From the NCBI GenBank assembly GCA_963931925.1, contig OZ007581.1, positions 12,285,192-12,349,191 of the forward strand: a stretch of 64,000 nt of DNA, read 5' to 3'. Made by a program: the position numbers and the translations under genes. The stretch is from Onchidella celtica (taxonomy: Eukaryota > Mollusca > Gastropoda > Systellommatophora > Onchidiidae). The notes beneath the pieces were generated by a model. That model made no database searches. It worked only from the letters and a program-made list of their open reading frames with translations, and was not told the DNA's origin. Shown here in pieces: positions 24,160 to 37,373 of this stretch; within the stretch, counting starts at the first letter, position 1, and each line of letters begins with the position of its first letter.

Positions 24160-24470
24160 AAAAATGCAGTATTCGATATCCCTATACCTAGTAATTGCTA
24201 AGGATTTAATTTACAGTACTCGATAGTTTTAATGCCCCGTACTCGATAAGGGCAAATAGCATATACTTGATATTCCTAATATCTGGTGCTCGATATGCCT
24301 AATACCAAGTGTTCGATATGGATGAATGCATAGTTCACAATATTGTTGAGTATGTAGTACTCCATGTGGATGAATATCAGAGTCGGATGATACCTAGTGT
24401 TCGATATGCTTAATAACTAATATTCGATATGGCTGAACACGTGGCACTCAAATTGGACGAATACAATTGT
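24160..24470. repeat. degenerate ~30-35 bp minisatellite
   Basis: The phrase TCGATATGCCTAATACC and its variants (ATTCGATATCCC, CTCGATAAGG, TTCGATATGGATGAAT) recur about nine times at irregular 25-40 base spacing. Old, decayed tandem array. Confidence 0.65.
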
Positions 24471-24834
24471 ACTCAGTATCTCGGATGAAGCGTCATGTAA
24501 TCTCATGTATGCTCGGTGACCATGAAAATCTCGATTCATCCCGAGTCAAATACCGGAAGGAGATGAGAATCAAATCGATTCTAATGTGGTCTGAACTACA
24601 CGATTTGATGGTATCGCATTCCATGTTTTACCACCTAGCGCTTAACACAGAAGAGATAACTTGAATAAAAACGTATATTCACGCATGGGTCACATGTCAC
24701 ACACGCCTATCCACAGCATTACCATCACACCCACCATTAGCATCACCAACGCAACCACCTAACGTTGGTGATCAACACCTTCATTACTACCACTTGCATG
24801 AAAGAACTATTTAAACGTAAAAGCTGGACTTCGG

Positions 24835-24837
<3 letters not shown>
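24471..24837. other. no recognised feature
   Basis: Unique-looking sequence; CAC/ACC-rich near 24715-24765. Confidence 0.5.

Positions 24838-24922
<85 letters not shown>
24838..24922. repeat. (TC)n microsatellite
   Basis: Perfect TC dinucleotide run. Confidence 0.98.
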
Positions 24923-24928
<6 letters not shown>

Positions 24929-25701
24929 TCTTTCACCCTGTCTTCTTTCTTTCATTTTTTCTTTTCTTTCTTTCCTTTCTTTCTTACTTCCTTTCTATCT
25001 ATCTATTTCATTTTATTACTTACTTATGGTTTTCATTAACTTATTTAGTGTCATTTAATTAATAATAATTATAAGCTTAGAGTCATTTATTCATGGCTCA
25101 GTCCTTCAGTACCAGTTTTAATCAACTAACGATTCATATTTGAAAGACAACAAAACAACCCACACACAAAAGATTATAAACACACATAGACAAGTCATGC
25201 ATACATATGCTCACTCACACTTACTCGGTCGGTGACGCCACTGAAACTAACGCTGTGTTCCACATAGTTTGATACTGTAGAAATGAATGCTTTAAAAAAA
25301 AATAATTAATTCGGTATAATTATTATGCTTTAATTGCAAGGTGCAAAAATCAAACCCAGAATCAGGCTACTACTTGCACATCAAAAGACCAGTTCCGTAA
25401 CATTCAGTGTAATGAGCCCATCATCACTGTTCTGCAGTAACGGCATTTTATGTCAGACTTGCAGTAAAAGGCAACGGATGGTTCATTGCATCCCTGAGCG
25501 TGAGGGCTATAAGATGATATTATATAAAAAGAAATGAGCCAATGAGAAAAGGTAATAATCCGATTCCATCTTGAAGACATAAGTCGCCAAATAACAGGAA
25601 GAGACAGTGTTTTCTTGATATGTCAAACGTGTAAAAACCACTATAGCTCAGAGCAGTGAGGCAATGCAAAAGTTTAAATTATTAACCAGAACATAATTAT
25701 G
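24923..25701. other. CT-rich fringe then unique sequence
   Basis: TTTC-rich to about 25015, then AT-rich DNA without recognisable content. Confidence 0.5.
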
Positions 25702-26035
25702 TATAGAGAGATCTCACTTCCGCCAAATAGTGGAAGTGTGAGTTAAGTCGCTGCGGTAAACAAGAAATTGAAGAATTGAAACAGACATTCTTTATTAAAG
25801 ATAGTGTGCATATCTGTTTACTGTGGTTTGTCCATATTTTTGGGCTGATTGAAACTATATAGAACCATTTGTAAGCTCTTATGCCCCGTGGAAAGCACAA
25901 ACGCGTACTGTTTACCGACGTGACCTACTTTCCGATCCATGTTAACACTGGTTTCGCTAAGCCTCCTGTGTCTCGCAGTGCAAATCGACCAACGGTGAAA
26001 CCTCTCTATACATACATACTCTCTGGTATAACTTC
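25702..26035 (+). mobile_element. TIR miniature element U, copy 1
   Basis: The left end TATAGAGAGATCTCAC and right end GTGAAACCTCTCTATA (to 26010) are inverted. Inner blocks GTCGCTGCGGTAAACAA and TGTTTACCGACGTGAC also pair, so the element can fold back. It matches, reversed, 45045-45380. Similarity between copies extends about 25 bases beyond the right TIR (CTCTCTGGTATAACTTCAA), so the true end may lie near 26035. Confidence 0.8.
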
Positions 26036-26600
26036 AAAGAGCGGTTTTAGAGATAATATTATGTTAGTCGAGCTCATTATTGCATTTTTTGTTATTTCTA
26101 CGCCAGAAGATAACTTAGGCAGCCCGTCTGTACCGTTCTGTACCAAATTCTTTCAATGTCTCTGTATTTTGTAAGGAACTGAACTTGATAAACTTTGTCA
26201 CACTTATCTCACTCCCGGTCACACGCGTGCAATAACACACTTATCTCGTTGTTGTCGCTGTTGGTGTGGTTAATGATGCCGCAGTTGTTCTGAGGTAATA
26301 TTTTCTCATCATGGGCATAAGGACGTAATTAGTTTATTATCCTGCATAATATGTGTTTTTTTTAAATGTCGTTTTCAGATTTACTTACTAGCAAAGGTAC
26401 ACGGTCATGCTCTGGGGTGGGTCTTTTTCTGCCCTCCATTTTTCTCCCCCCCCCCCTCCCCCCCCCATTCCATTCATCTTTTTGTCTCCTTTTTTCCCCG
26501 TCCTCCCCTCCCCCAGCTATCTCCTCCCGTTCTCTACACTTCCCCTCCCGTGTCATCATGCAGTTTGTAAATAAAATGAGAACATACATAGAGGCAACTC
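26036..26600. other. unique sequence with C-rich run
   Basis: C-rich at about 26446-26466. The 120-residue open frame at 26366-26728 and its antisense partner are low-complexity and not called. Confidence 0.5.
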
Positions 26601-26605
26601 CAAAT

Positions 26606-26660
26606 TATTTATTTATTTATTTATGTATTTATTTATTTATTTATTTATTCGTTTATCTAT
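26606..26660. repeat. (TTTA)n microsatellite
   Basis: TTTA units with ATGT and CGT interruptions. Confidence 0.93.
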
Positions 26661-27162
26661 TTGTCTTTTTATTTCTTCATTTTTCCATTTTTTCTCTAAG
26701 AATTAAAACAACAACAACAAAAAGATAACTCCATTTCGAGGTTGCTTCCCCTGCCAAATTTTCTCCCTTGTGCCCATTGTGATAGCTTCATACATTTCTT
26801 TGTAAAGAAGATTCATCTCCCTGATTATATACAGGGCGAAATGAGACGTTGACCCAAAAGAATGAATGAAGATGAAGGAGGATGCACGAAGGGCAAGAGA
26901 GATAAAGAGAGATAGAAGAGATTACGAGGATGTGTGAAGACATGAAAGGGGTGTGGGCGCGTCCGGGGAGCGCGGGGGGGGGGGGGGGGGAGGGGGAGAG
27001 GGTTGAGTTTTAAGGAAGGCATAGCACACTAGCTAACGTTTAGTCATCAATCTATGTCATTCTTACATAGGAAAAAAATATATAGGATCTCGGCCTGTTT
27101 TTCTTTTTTTTTGTTCATAGTAATGAAAAGACAAACATCCTTGAGGGAAAAGAAAAACCGCA
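26661..27162. other. unique sequence with a long poly(G) run
   Basis: A poly(G) run lies at about 26973-26991. Nothing else is recognised. Confidence 0.55.
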
Positions 27163-27552
27163 TCCACACACACACACACACACACACATACACACACACA
27201 TACATGCACACACACATACACATACGCACACACACACCTATACACATACGCACACACACACACACACACATACGCACACACACACACATACGCACACACA
27301 TACACACATACGCACACACACTAACGCACACTCATACGCACACACACTAACGCACACTCATACGCACACACACATACACATACGCACACACACACATACA
27401 CACACCCCACACACCACACACATACACATACGCACACACCCACTCACACATACACATACGCACACACACACTTACACATACACTCACACACCACACACAT
27501 ATACATACGCACACACTCACGCACACACACACATACGCACACACACACTAGG
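27163..27552. repeat. (CA)n/CACACATACG minisatellite
   Basis: CA dinucleotides with regularly spaced CATACGCACACA and CTCACACATA phrases, so a CA run is evolving into a 10-20 bp minisatellite. Confidence 0.96.
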
Positions 27553-28011
27553 GGGCGCACTTACACACTGCAATTAACAAAATATAATGTACATTTTTCT
27601 TTGGTCCATTTTAACGCAAATAATGTGCCAATTTATTTCTTCAGTCAGTAATTTTCTTGCTAGTATATTTGCTTCCGTAACATCAGTAAAACAAAAAGCC
27701 AAAGGTGGAATATGTTTCCGAATGAACAAGCAAGAAACAGCAGTGTATTTTCTAATACACAGAATCTGGAAAAACTGTTCGATTTACAAAGAGAGATCAG
27801 ACAGTGTTGTGTACAGAATGTCCAGTAATACTTGTCGCATCTGTATTTCGTTCTCATTATCAAGAAAATGTAATGGTTCATCTCCACAAAAACGACAGAA
27901 GGATTCACTCTCCTTCTCTGTCTCTCTCTCCTTTCTCTCTCCCTCTCTTCACACTACCTGTTTGTCTCTCTGTCTCTGTGTTCCTTCGCCTATTTATCTA
28001 TCTATCTATTT
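27553..28011. other. unique sequence grading into CT repeats
   Basis: The first part of the 300-residue open frame at 27587-28489 lies here. It has no domain, and the rest of that frame is microsatellite. Confidence 0.55.
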
Positions 28012-28455
<444 letters not shown>

Positions 28456-29269
28456 TTCCTTTCTCTCCACTATGCAACCGCCCAGTTGACCGGTGACTCA
28501 CAAACGGGAACAATAAATGTTTAATTGGGTTGCCATGACAACTAATCCAGTAGTTTATCCGGACTACCACTGTCCACTTTTCGCTGCACCGGAACAGTCC
28601 TGAAGGTCATGACTCTGTGGACAATTCATACTGGTTAGAGCCTGTGAAGAGAGGGGCTTTAATCTATCTTTTTTTTTTTTTTCTGTCTTTTCTTTGTTTC
28701 CTTCCTCTTTATATATGTTGCTTTCCATCGTTCCTTCCCAGACCACCTGTTTCAGATCGTTTCCAACAACTGATATCGAGATTATCAGACATTTCGTGAT
28801 TATGATTTACGGATGTAAGCAGAACATTATCTGGTGAATTTGGTATTCGTTATTTTGTGACCTAAACTCCAGATTTATCGCATACTGATGTTTTTTGATT
28901 TGCCTCTGTGTTGTTTTTTTAAAGGATTTAACTCCCTGACTTGTACACCGTGAGCTTTCGAAATTGGTCTCTCAAGGCTCCATTGTAATTTTGATTTTTT
29001 GTTTACATCCTCACTGACCGCACTGCCTCAGTCTGCCTAGTTTTTTACTTCTGTGTTTACTATTTCTAAATTGTACCCATCCAAGATGATTTTGTAATGT
29101 TTGGTCTTTGAAAATTCGGGATAGTAGATTTAGATCGATGATCTGCTATTCCCGCTCATCATTGCCAATGCCGTCTCCACAGCTATAATTGTAAATTGGT
29201 CGTATAAACATAAGAGTTATATAATTATTTTTTTTAAATGTTATTGCGAAACAATCGGTTTAATTTTTT
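28456..29269. other. no recognised feature
   Basis: Unique-looking AT-rich sequence. A T run lies at 28669-28682. Confidence 0.5.
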
Positions 29270-29566
29270 TTTAATCCAATAACAACAATAGGGAGTAAAT
29301 CCATTTTATTTTAAAGTCCAACAGCAGCAATATGGAAGAAATCCATTTTTAACACCCTTCCCCCCTCCCCCCTTTAACAACAACAATAGGGAATAAATCC
29401 AATTTTTTTAAAATCCAAAAACAACAATAGGGAATAAATCCAATTTTTTTTTTTCTAAATCCAAAATAAAAAATTGGGACTAAATCCATTCTCTTTTTAA
29501 TCCAACAACAAAAATGGTGAATAAATCCATTTCTTACAAACCCAACAACCGCAACAGGGAATTAAT
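29270..29566. repeat. degenerate ~45-55 bp minisatellite
   Basis: About seven copies of a phrase like AACAACAATAGGGAATAAAT followed by CCA and a T-rich spacer. Two adjacent central units are close to identical; the rest are diverged. Confidence 0.8.
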
Positions 29567-30163
29567 CAACACCAAGAGTGGCGGATATTCCGGAGTGATA
29601 TTGTTGGCGGATAAACCTGGCCGGGCTAGTATCCGCCGACAATGTTCGCGGAGTATGGTAGCCTTTCTGATAATGATGAATGCTCATAATAAAGCCTTGG
29701 CCTTCGGAAAGGTTAAGTGGCATTTTGCACGGACTATTATTTTCATTAGAAACATAATTATTTGATTTGTACATAATTTAAATACTGACAGTCTCTTTTT
29801 ACCTTTTTTTTTAGTTTGTTTAATTTTTTAATTTTTATTTTTTTGGTTAACCCATTACCGGAATTAAAATGCATACGTTTTACGCATTTCATAACCTGAG
29901 GGCAAAACCTCCCCCCCCCCCCCACCCCCCTGCCATTTTGTTTTGTACACATCCTTCTGTGAGTGCACGTAGTCAGAAGATCCTCAACATACCACACGAG
30001 CGCTGCCTATGGCACAAGGCACGCGGTAATTATATGTACGTCATCAAAGCGTCAATTAGTTAATTCAACAAAGCAACTCTCCAGCAGCACGTGACGGTTG
30101 AGTGATTTGTTGAGGAGGATGTTGATACAGGGATTACAGCATGGCGAGCTGATCTGACCTTAT
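29567..30163. other. no recognised feature
   Basis: Unique-looking sequence with a C run at 29911-29930. Confidence 0.5.
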
Positions 30164-30270
30164 TGTCTTGTCTCGCTGTCTGTCTGTCTCTCTGTCTCTG
30201 TTTCTCTCTGTCTGTCTGTGTCATTCTACTTGCCTGTCTGTCTCTCTCCCTTTCTCTGTCTCCATCTCTC

Positions 30271-30306
<36 letters not shown>

Positions 30307-30505
30307 TCTCTCTCTCCCTCCCTCCCTCTCTCTCTCCCTCTCTCTCTCTCTCAACCTCTCTCTCTCTCCCTCTCCCGTCCTCTTTCTCTCCATCTCTCTC
30401 CCTCTCCTCCTCTCTCTTTCTCTCTCTCTCTCTCTCCCTCTCTCTCTCTCTCACCTCCCCTATTTCTCTTTCTCTCTTTTTTTTTCTCTCCAGTCTGTGT
30501 GTTCT
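30164..30505. repeat. (TC)n/(TCTG)n array
   Basis: Pyrimidine dinucleotide and tetranucleotide array. It explains Ser/Leu-rich frames on the plus strand and Arg/Glu-rich frames on the minus strand. Confidence 0.96.
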
Positions 30506-30579
30506 CCCTCCAGCTTCGTGCGTTTTGTAATAGTAAATCACATTAAATGGACTGATTCGTTTTCTTCTTTTCGGTCTGT

Positions 30580-31376
30580 CTTTATATTGTCTCTCTCTCT
30601 CTATCTGTGTCTTTCTGTCTGTCTGTTTGTGTGGGTGTGTGTGCGAGTGATTGTATATGTGTCTGTCTGTCTGTTTGTCTCTCTCTCTCTCTTTTTCTCT
30701 CGCTCTCTCTCTCTTTCTCTCTGGTCTGAGTGTTCACTCTCAACTTCAGGCATATTGTGGTGATATATCAATTTAAATGGATTGTCTCAACTTCAGGCAT
30801 AATTATTATAGGCGTAAATCACTTTAAATGGACTGAATAGTTTTCTCTCCTTCGGTATGTCTGTTTCTGTCTCTACGTGTCACTTCTGTATGTATCTGTG
30901 TATCTTTCTGTCTGCCTGCCAGTCTGTCTGTCTGTCTCTCGCCTTGCCTGTCTCTGCTTATGTTTACCTGCCTGCAGCCCCCCCCTCCTCCCCCCCCCCG
31001 CCTTTCTGTCTATCAATGTGTGTCTCAATCTCTGTGCTTGACTGCCAGTCTCTCTGTCTAAACATGTGTGTCTGTCTCTGTGTTTTTTTTCTATCAGTCT
31101 GTCTGTCTATGCTTGTGGGTGTCTGTCAGCTTTTCTGTGCATCTGCCTGTTTCTTTCTTATCCGTCTGTCTAATTTGGTTACCTTTCTTTCCCGCATCTC
31201 CTTCTGTATGTTCATCCTGTGGCCGTCTGTCTTTTGTCTCTGTTTGTCTGTCCCTCTGTCTATCTTTCTTTCTCTATCCTTCTCTTCATACCTCTTTCTT
31301 TCCCACCCTCTATTTCCTCTCAGTGCCTTTCCTTGTCTGTCTGACTTTCTGCTTGTCTTTCTGCTTGTCTGTCTGT
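30580..31376. repeat. degenerate TCTG/TC-rich region
   Basis: Alternating TC runs (30589-30722) and irregular GTCTGTCTGTCT-type stretches up to the next CTAT array. A short direct duplication containing CTCAACTTCAGGCAT occurs at about 30737 and 30786. Confidence 0.75.
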
Positions 31377-31862
<486 letters not shown>

Positions 31863-32469
31863 GTCTATGTTTCTTATTTTGGTCTGCGAATCGCTATACA
31901 ACAGACGAACAGTTAGGGAAATTAAGGCGGAAATTCTATTAAAAGTTTAGAAGCACGATTCTCACCTGTCCTGACCACACATAACATACCTGGCGACCAT
32001 GCCACTCATACAACATCCACTGTGTCCTTGCCAACTGCAATTCAAAAGCAGCCTCGTTCTGACTCCAATGGGCCTCTAGTTCCAGATAGAATTTCTATGA
32101 CAGCCCAACGGGATCAATTACTGCATTTATTTACACTGCAATGGGGACCAGAGGGTTGATGGCACAAACTGATGAGCACTCACGCTAAAGATCATTACGA
32201 ATAGTTTTTGTTTTCTTTCTTTTTCTCTCGATCTCTCTCTCTCTCTCTCCTTTCACTTTTCCCCATTATTTTCAGCTTCTTTCTGTAATTGATGAGTACT
32301 GAATCCGATGTGTCATGCAATAGAGGGAGTTGTCACTTCACAAAAATCCATAGGCTTAGGGGAGTGTCCGTGGATGGACGGGTGGTGGACTGGTGAGAGG
32401 ATGGGGGGTTTGCCTCCAGGGTGTGAGAGAAGTTTACATTGGAGGTAGGGGGGAGGGGGTTCTTAGGTA
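31863..32469. other. no recognised feature
   Basis: Unique-looking DNA with a short (TC)n at 32227-32250. Confidence 0.5.
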
Positions 32470-32640
32470 CGTTTTGGAATTGAAGAGCGATTTTTCCCAA
32501 ACTGGGTAAGTCAAATTTGGCATGAATTATGTCCCCTCTCAGATAGTCATTCAAATTTAGTGTATGTCTCGGTGTACGTGTGACCTATTTCATCAAATTG
32601 GTTAATCAGTCGGACTCGGTATATCGAAGGCTTCATGGTG
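32470..32640 (+). repeat. dispersed repeat R3, copy 1
   Basis: Contains GAATTGAAGAGCGATTTTTC, AACTGGGTAAGTCAAATTTG and CTCAGATAGTCATTCA. It matches 56535-56705 in the same orientation and 58330-58412 reversed. Confidence 0.75.
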
Positions 32641-32944
32641 AACTATCGTAATTCAGTTTTCAGGGTTTTTTTTCTGGAGACTTAAAAAAAAAAAAACATT
32701 GTATGACTTTCTCATTTTGTTTTCTCTTTGGATGATATTAAGAAAAGAATGAAAGTAAGACATCATTTAACGCCTAGCTTTCAAAATTTTATCACCAATA
32801 TTATAACATACGCAGCCAGCCGTCAAGACTATATGCATGCCAAATATGTCAATTTTTTTCACCATGAGACCTTCGAAAAAAATTAAGGAATAGCATTTAA
32901 CTATTTAGATATTCTATTCATGAAAAATTACGAAGTCTATTATT

Positions 32945-33165
32945 TTGCCTTATGGTTGTATGCGACATTCTGCCGATTTTGAGGATTTTGTCATGAAAGT
33001 GGTTCTCTCACTCCTGATTTTATTAAGTGTCATATGGGTGTATTTTTCGTGGCATTTTTATGCAAGTTTCGATTTTGAAGCGTATTGAACCAAACCCTGA
33101 TTTTACACCAATCTTCAAACGTTCAATCCTCATTTCTTCAAAAAGGCAAAAATACACATACAACA
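32945..33165 (+). repeat. dispersed repeat R2, copy 2
   Basis: Second copy of the repeat at 8080-8305 (GTCATGAAAGTGGTTCTC, then CTCACTCCT and ACACATACAACA). Confidence 0.65.
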
Positions 33166-33231
33166 GTATGGAACATACCCGACGATATTTTGTGTTCACG
33201 AAGGAAACCTACTGAGAAAATATCATCAATT

Positions 33232-33958
33232 GAAACTTCATTTTCGATAGACAACATCCTTCTATGTTAAAAGTGCCACTGCCCCCAAAGTTCTTCCATA
33301 GACAACATCCTTCTCTGTTAAAATTGCCACTGCCCCCAAAGTTCTTCCATAGACAACATCCTTCTCTGTTAAAAGTGCCACTGCCCTAAAAAGTTCTTCC
33401 ATAGACAACATCCTTCTCTGTTAAAAGTGCCACTGCCCCCAAAGTTCTTCCATAGACAACATCCTTCTCTGTTAAAAGTGCGACTGCCCCCAAAGTTCTT
33501 CCATAGACAACATCCTTCTCTGTTAAAAGTGCTACTGCCCCCAAATTTCTTCGATAGACAACATCCTTCTCTGCTAAAAGTGACACTGCCCCCAGATTTC
33601 TTTGATAGACAACATCCTTCTCTGTTAAAAGTGCCACTGCCCCTAAATTTCTTCGATAGACATCTTTCTCTGTTAACAGTGACACTGCCCCCAAATTTTT
33701 TCGATAGACAACATCTTTCTTTGTTAAAAGTGACACTGCCCCCAAATTTCTTCGATAGACAACATCTTTCTCTGTTAAAAGTGACACTGCCCCCAAATTT
33801 CTTCCATAGACAACATCTTTCTCTGTTAAAAGTGACACTGCCCCCAAATTTCTTCGATAGACAACATCCCTCTCTGTTAAAAGTGCCACTGCCCCCAAAG
33901 TTATTCCATAGACAACATCCTTCTCTGTTAAAAGTGCCACTGCCCCTAAATTTCTTTC
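33232..33958. repeat. 51-bp minisatellite, ~14 units, open on both strands
   Basis: The unit has the phrases ATAGACAACATCCTTCTCTG, TTAAAAGTGCCACTGCCCCC and AAAGTTCTTCC. Since 51 is a multiple of three, each frame gives a 17-residue period: on the reverse strand (33386-33940) LLTEKDVVYRRNLGAVS, on the forward strand (33427-34026) LPPNFFDRQHLSLLKVT. One unit near 33660 is 3 bp shorter, which keeps frame; the third unit has an extra base that ends both long frames. Left units are alike and right units form a second subtype (GACACTG, TTTCTTCGATAG). No signal peptide, start context or flanking exon supports a protein, so I call it tandem DNA with an open question. Confidence 0.9.
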
Positions 33959-34470
33959 ACGGTCCTTACAAATTCATCATAGGTTGGGTAAAGTGGGTCA
34001 CCAATCACAGCAGCAGCTGTCTTTGAAGCTGTTTTGCTGGCGCGTGCCAGTGTTAACATCATGACTCCATGTTAATAGCGGTGAAAAAAAAAGACAACTG
34101 TTTGTGGCTGTTCATTAATGAATGAACCAATAAATTAGTCTGTGATTTGTATGAGATCTGGTTACTGTAAACTTTCTGTTTTACTCAGGTAATAATTAAT
34201 TACCCGAGCGTGATTCATCGGGTATCTCTCATGATACTAACAGTTGCTCACGTCACGAGTTTGTGCGTGGAATTGAACCAGCGACAACCCAGTTTATAAA
34301 ACTTGCATTGGGTTTTGAATTACTGACAGAGGGAGTGAGTCAGATTGGAGTATCAGCCTTGCAGCTGTTAGATGAGGGGGTTTCAAACTGATTATGGTAC
34401 GATCTCCGGTTGGGGTGGGAGGTGGGGGGGGGGGGGGTTCCGAGATATTGAGGGTGGCCCTTACGAAGAA
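33959..34470. other. no recognised feature
   Basis: Unique-looking sequence with a poly(G) run at about 34421-34438. Confidence 0.5.
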
Positions 34471-34479
34471 AAAATAGTC

Positions 34480-34600
34480 TATGTGTCTGTCTCTTTCTCT
34501 CTATCCCGTTTCTCTCTCTTTCTTTCTGTCTCTCTTTCCTCCGCTTCTCTCTCTCTTCTTTCTTTCTCTTTCCCCCCAACTCCCTTTTTTACGGACATGT
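34480..34600. repeat. CT-rich tract
   Basis: Imperfect TCTC and TTTC units. Confidence 0.85.
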
Positions 34601-34663
34601 TCGTTTCTCTGTCAGTTCATGTTTTGTATGTATTAGTATATTTATACTTGTGTGTGTAAGTGA

Positions 34664-35000
34664 ATATGAGAGAGAGAAAGAGAAAGAGAGAGAGGGGGAG
34701 AAAGAGAGAGACAGGAAGAGAGAAAAGGGAGAGAAAGAGAGAGAGAAAGAGAGGGAGAAAGACAGAGAGGGGAGAAAATGAGATAGAGAGAGAGAGAGAA
34801 AAAGAGAGAGGGGGGAGAAAAGGAGATAGAGAGAGAAAGAGAGAAAGAAAGAGAGAGAGGGGAGAAAAGGAGACGAGAGAGAGAGAGAGAGAAAGAGAGA
34901 AGGAGAGACAGAAAGAGAGAAAGAGAGACAGAAAGAGAGATAGACAAAGGGAGAGAGAACGAGAGAAATAGAGAGAGAGAAAGAAAGAGAGAGAGAGAGT
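34664..35000. repeat. (GA)n/GAGAAA array
   Basis: Purine-rich array directly after the pyrimidine tract, so strand composition flips within about 60 bases. Confidence 0.95.
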
Positions 35001-35624
35001 AAATTAGCGATTTCGTGGAAGGAGGGTGAAATAAGGTAAAGGTGATTTTATATCTCCATTACGGTGTTGTGCAACTCGCTACATTCTGTGGTATCACCAC
35101 CTGCAAAAGTTTGATAATTCAAAAACGATACCAAAAAATGCAAAGGAAACGGAAAGCCAAATCAAGGTTTCGGTCTGCACATTTTGACTTCGCTTCAGGC
35201 TTTGCTGCGACCCACTGTTTTTTGTTGACGTTTGGGACAAAACTGGTGGTGATCGGCTCCCAACGTTGACTGTAAACACAAGTTGTTCTATTTCAGAGGC
35301 GAAATAAAGTGGAAAACGATTTCATGTTTGTTTGGAGAGTTTGCCCGGTATTGCGTCATAAAGTAAACACGGTCTTTTGATGTGTGTCTGTCCAATGTGC
35401 AAACAGGGCGAGATAGTCCAGACTTCTATTGGGATGTCATGGCGTGGTAGTCCACAGGAGGTCATTAATTTCTCACGTATTAATCAATAGTTGACTTTGC
35501 AGTGGAGTGAGGGATGAGGGTTTGGGGGGGGGGGGGGATATCAACAATTTGGAGTTGACGATTTTGGTGGTACTTTTGGTGCAAACTAAGGTTCATACAG
35601 GTTATTTATATGTTCGTGTGTCGG
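35001..35624. other. no recognised feature
   Basis: Unique-looking sequence with a poly(G) run at about 35522-35537. Confidence 0.5.
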
Positions 35625-35625
35625 A

Positions 35626-35663
<38 letters not shown>

Positions 35664-35664
35664 C

Positions 35665-35715
<51 letters not shown>

Positions 35716-35792
35716 CTCTATCTATCTATCTATCTATCTCTCTATCTCTCTATCTATCTATCTATCTATCTATCCATCTATCTCTCTATCTC

Positions 35793-35869
<77 letters not shown>

Positions 35870-35878
35870 ATATGTATC
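35626..35878. repeat. (CTAT)n microsatellite
   Basis: CTAT units with CTCT variants, about 250 bp. Confidence 0.98.
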
Positions 35879-35964
35879 TATGAGAATTCTATCTCACCCC
35901 ACAATCTTAGATGTCATTATTTCTCTCTCTCTCTTTCTGTCTCTCTCTCACACACACACATACA

Positions 35965-36090
35965 CACCAGGCTACCAATATTGTATTTGTATTTTGTATA
36001 TTTCTTTGATCCCGTTTTGGGAAATTTGCCTTGGTGTCATTGCTGCCCAGTTACAACTGGAGCAGACACATCGTCGCCACAGTGCAGTGC
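35965..36090 (-). repeat. dispersed tail module, copy 3
   Basis: Reverse-strand copy: TTGTATTTGTATTTTGTATA, GGGAAATTTGCC, CAGTTACAACTGGAGCAGAC and CATCGTCGCCA. It is the mirror of 7385-7495. Confidence 0.62.
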
Positions 36091-36560
36091 CTTGCGTTTT
36101 TTTTTCTTTTTTTTTTATGGAGGGTCGGTTGTGGTGGAGCTGGTAGTGATTAAAGTGGTGCAGCATAATAATATCCCTTCCACTCTTCATCCCTTATATC
36201 ACAGCCCCCCCCCCCCCCGAAATTGATTTTCTACATTAAAAAGTTACTCTCAGGTAGAAAAAATACAAAACTATAACAACTGAACGCATTAAAAATTTAG
36301 CATTGCCACGAACTATCCGGGTTTAAGTGATCAATTGATTGGGTGATTTCTCTGATTATAAAACAACATCGCTAATGTTCTCAGTTACAAAGTACTCATT
36401 CAAACTTTGATCATGGCCATAAATATTTCATTTGGAATGATTAACAGTGGTTATAATTATTATTCCAGAGATTACAGGCTGGCACGGCAGGTTCGTAGTT
36501 TGCACTCGGGGATAGTATACAACAATAGCTGAAGCACCTTGCACAGGCACTGTCCTTATG
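36091..36560. other. no recognised feature
   Basis: T run at 36099-36116, C run at 36204-36219, otherwise unique-looking. Confidence 0.5.
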
Positions 36561-36562
<2 letters not shown>

Positions 36563-36601
<39 letters not shown>

Positions 36602-36730
36602 GTCTGTCCGTCTGTCTGACTGTCTGTCTGTCTCTCTCTTTCTCTCTGTCTGTCTATATATCGGTCCACATGTTTGCTGAATCTGTCTGTCTCTCCGTCT
36701 GTTTCTCTCTATCTCTCTCTCTCTCTCTCT

Positions 36731-36770
<40 letters not shown>

Positions 36771-36832
36771 GTCTTACTTTCTCTCTCTCTCTCTCACTCA
36801 CTCTCTCCCTCTCCCTCTCCCTCTCCCTTCTG
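36563..36832. repeat. (TC)n/(TCTG)n array
   Basis: Pyrimidine simple-repeat array. Confidence 0.95.
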
Positions 36833-37163
36833 TCGCTTCATTAGACAGACATTATAGAGTCAAATCTGCACTGAATTTCCTTACACCAAGGTGACTTGAT
36901 ACAGACGTTACGATATTTCAAAAGACTGGGTTACACATTCTGAAACAAAACTGAACGTGTGTCAAATTGATACAGTCTTCCTTGTACAGTGGTGCGCTAC
37001 GCTCGCTGTTACTGTTGGGGGAAAGTCGAACGAATTGAACATTCTGGAATGGCAATCAAATAAAATCCATAAACGTCTTAAGAGGACACCCTGCGTATGC
37101 GTGAACGAAACGAATCCAAAAACATATACATGTATTATATGAAAAAGAGAAGCCTTAGGGGGT
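36833..37163. other. no recognised feature
   Basis: Unique-looking sequence. Confidence 0.5.
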
Positions 37164-37373
37164 TGTCATACCAGGCCAGGTCAGACACAACCAGCTGCTG
37201 GCAGACAAGAGCACACCATACTTTCCTATATTTTCCTAGTAAATTCGAGAAGACCCTCTCATACTCAGCCTGCTCAGACACAGTCAGTTTCTGCCATTAT
37301 TTGCCATTATTTCTCTGGCGTACATTATTTACCGGGTGGCATCTGGCTGAGTCTGACCGGGCTTAGTGTGACA
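37164..37373. mobile_element. miniature element with ~31-bp inverted ends
   Basis: The left end TGTCATACCAGGCCAGGTCA and the right end, reversed, TGTCACACTAAGCCCGGTCA agree at most positions and continue GAC.CA.CCAG. Length is 210 bp, non-coding. No target duplication is evident. Confidence 0.65.
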
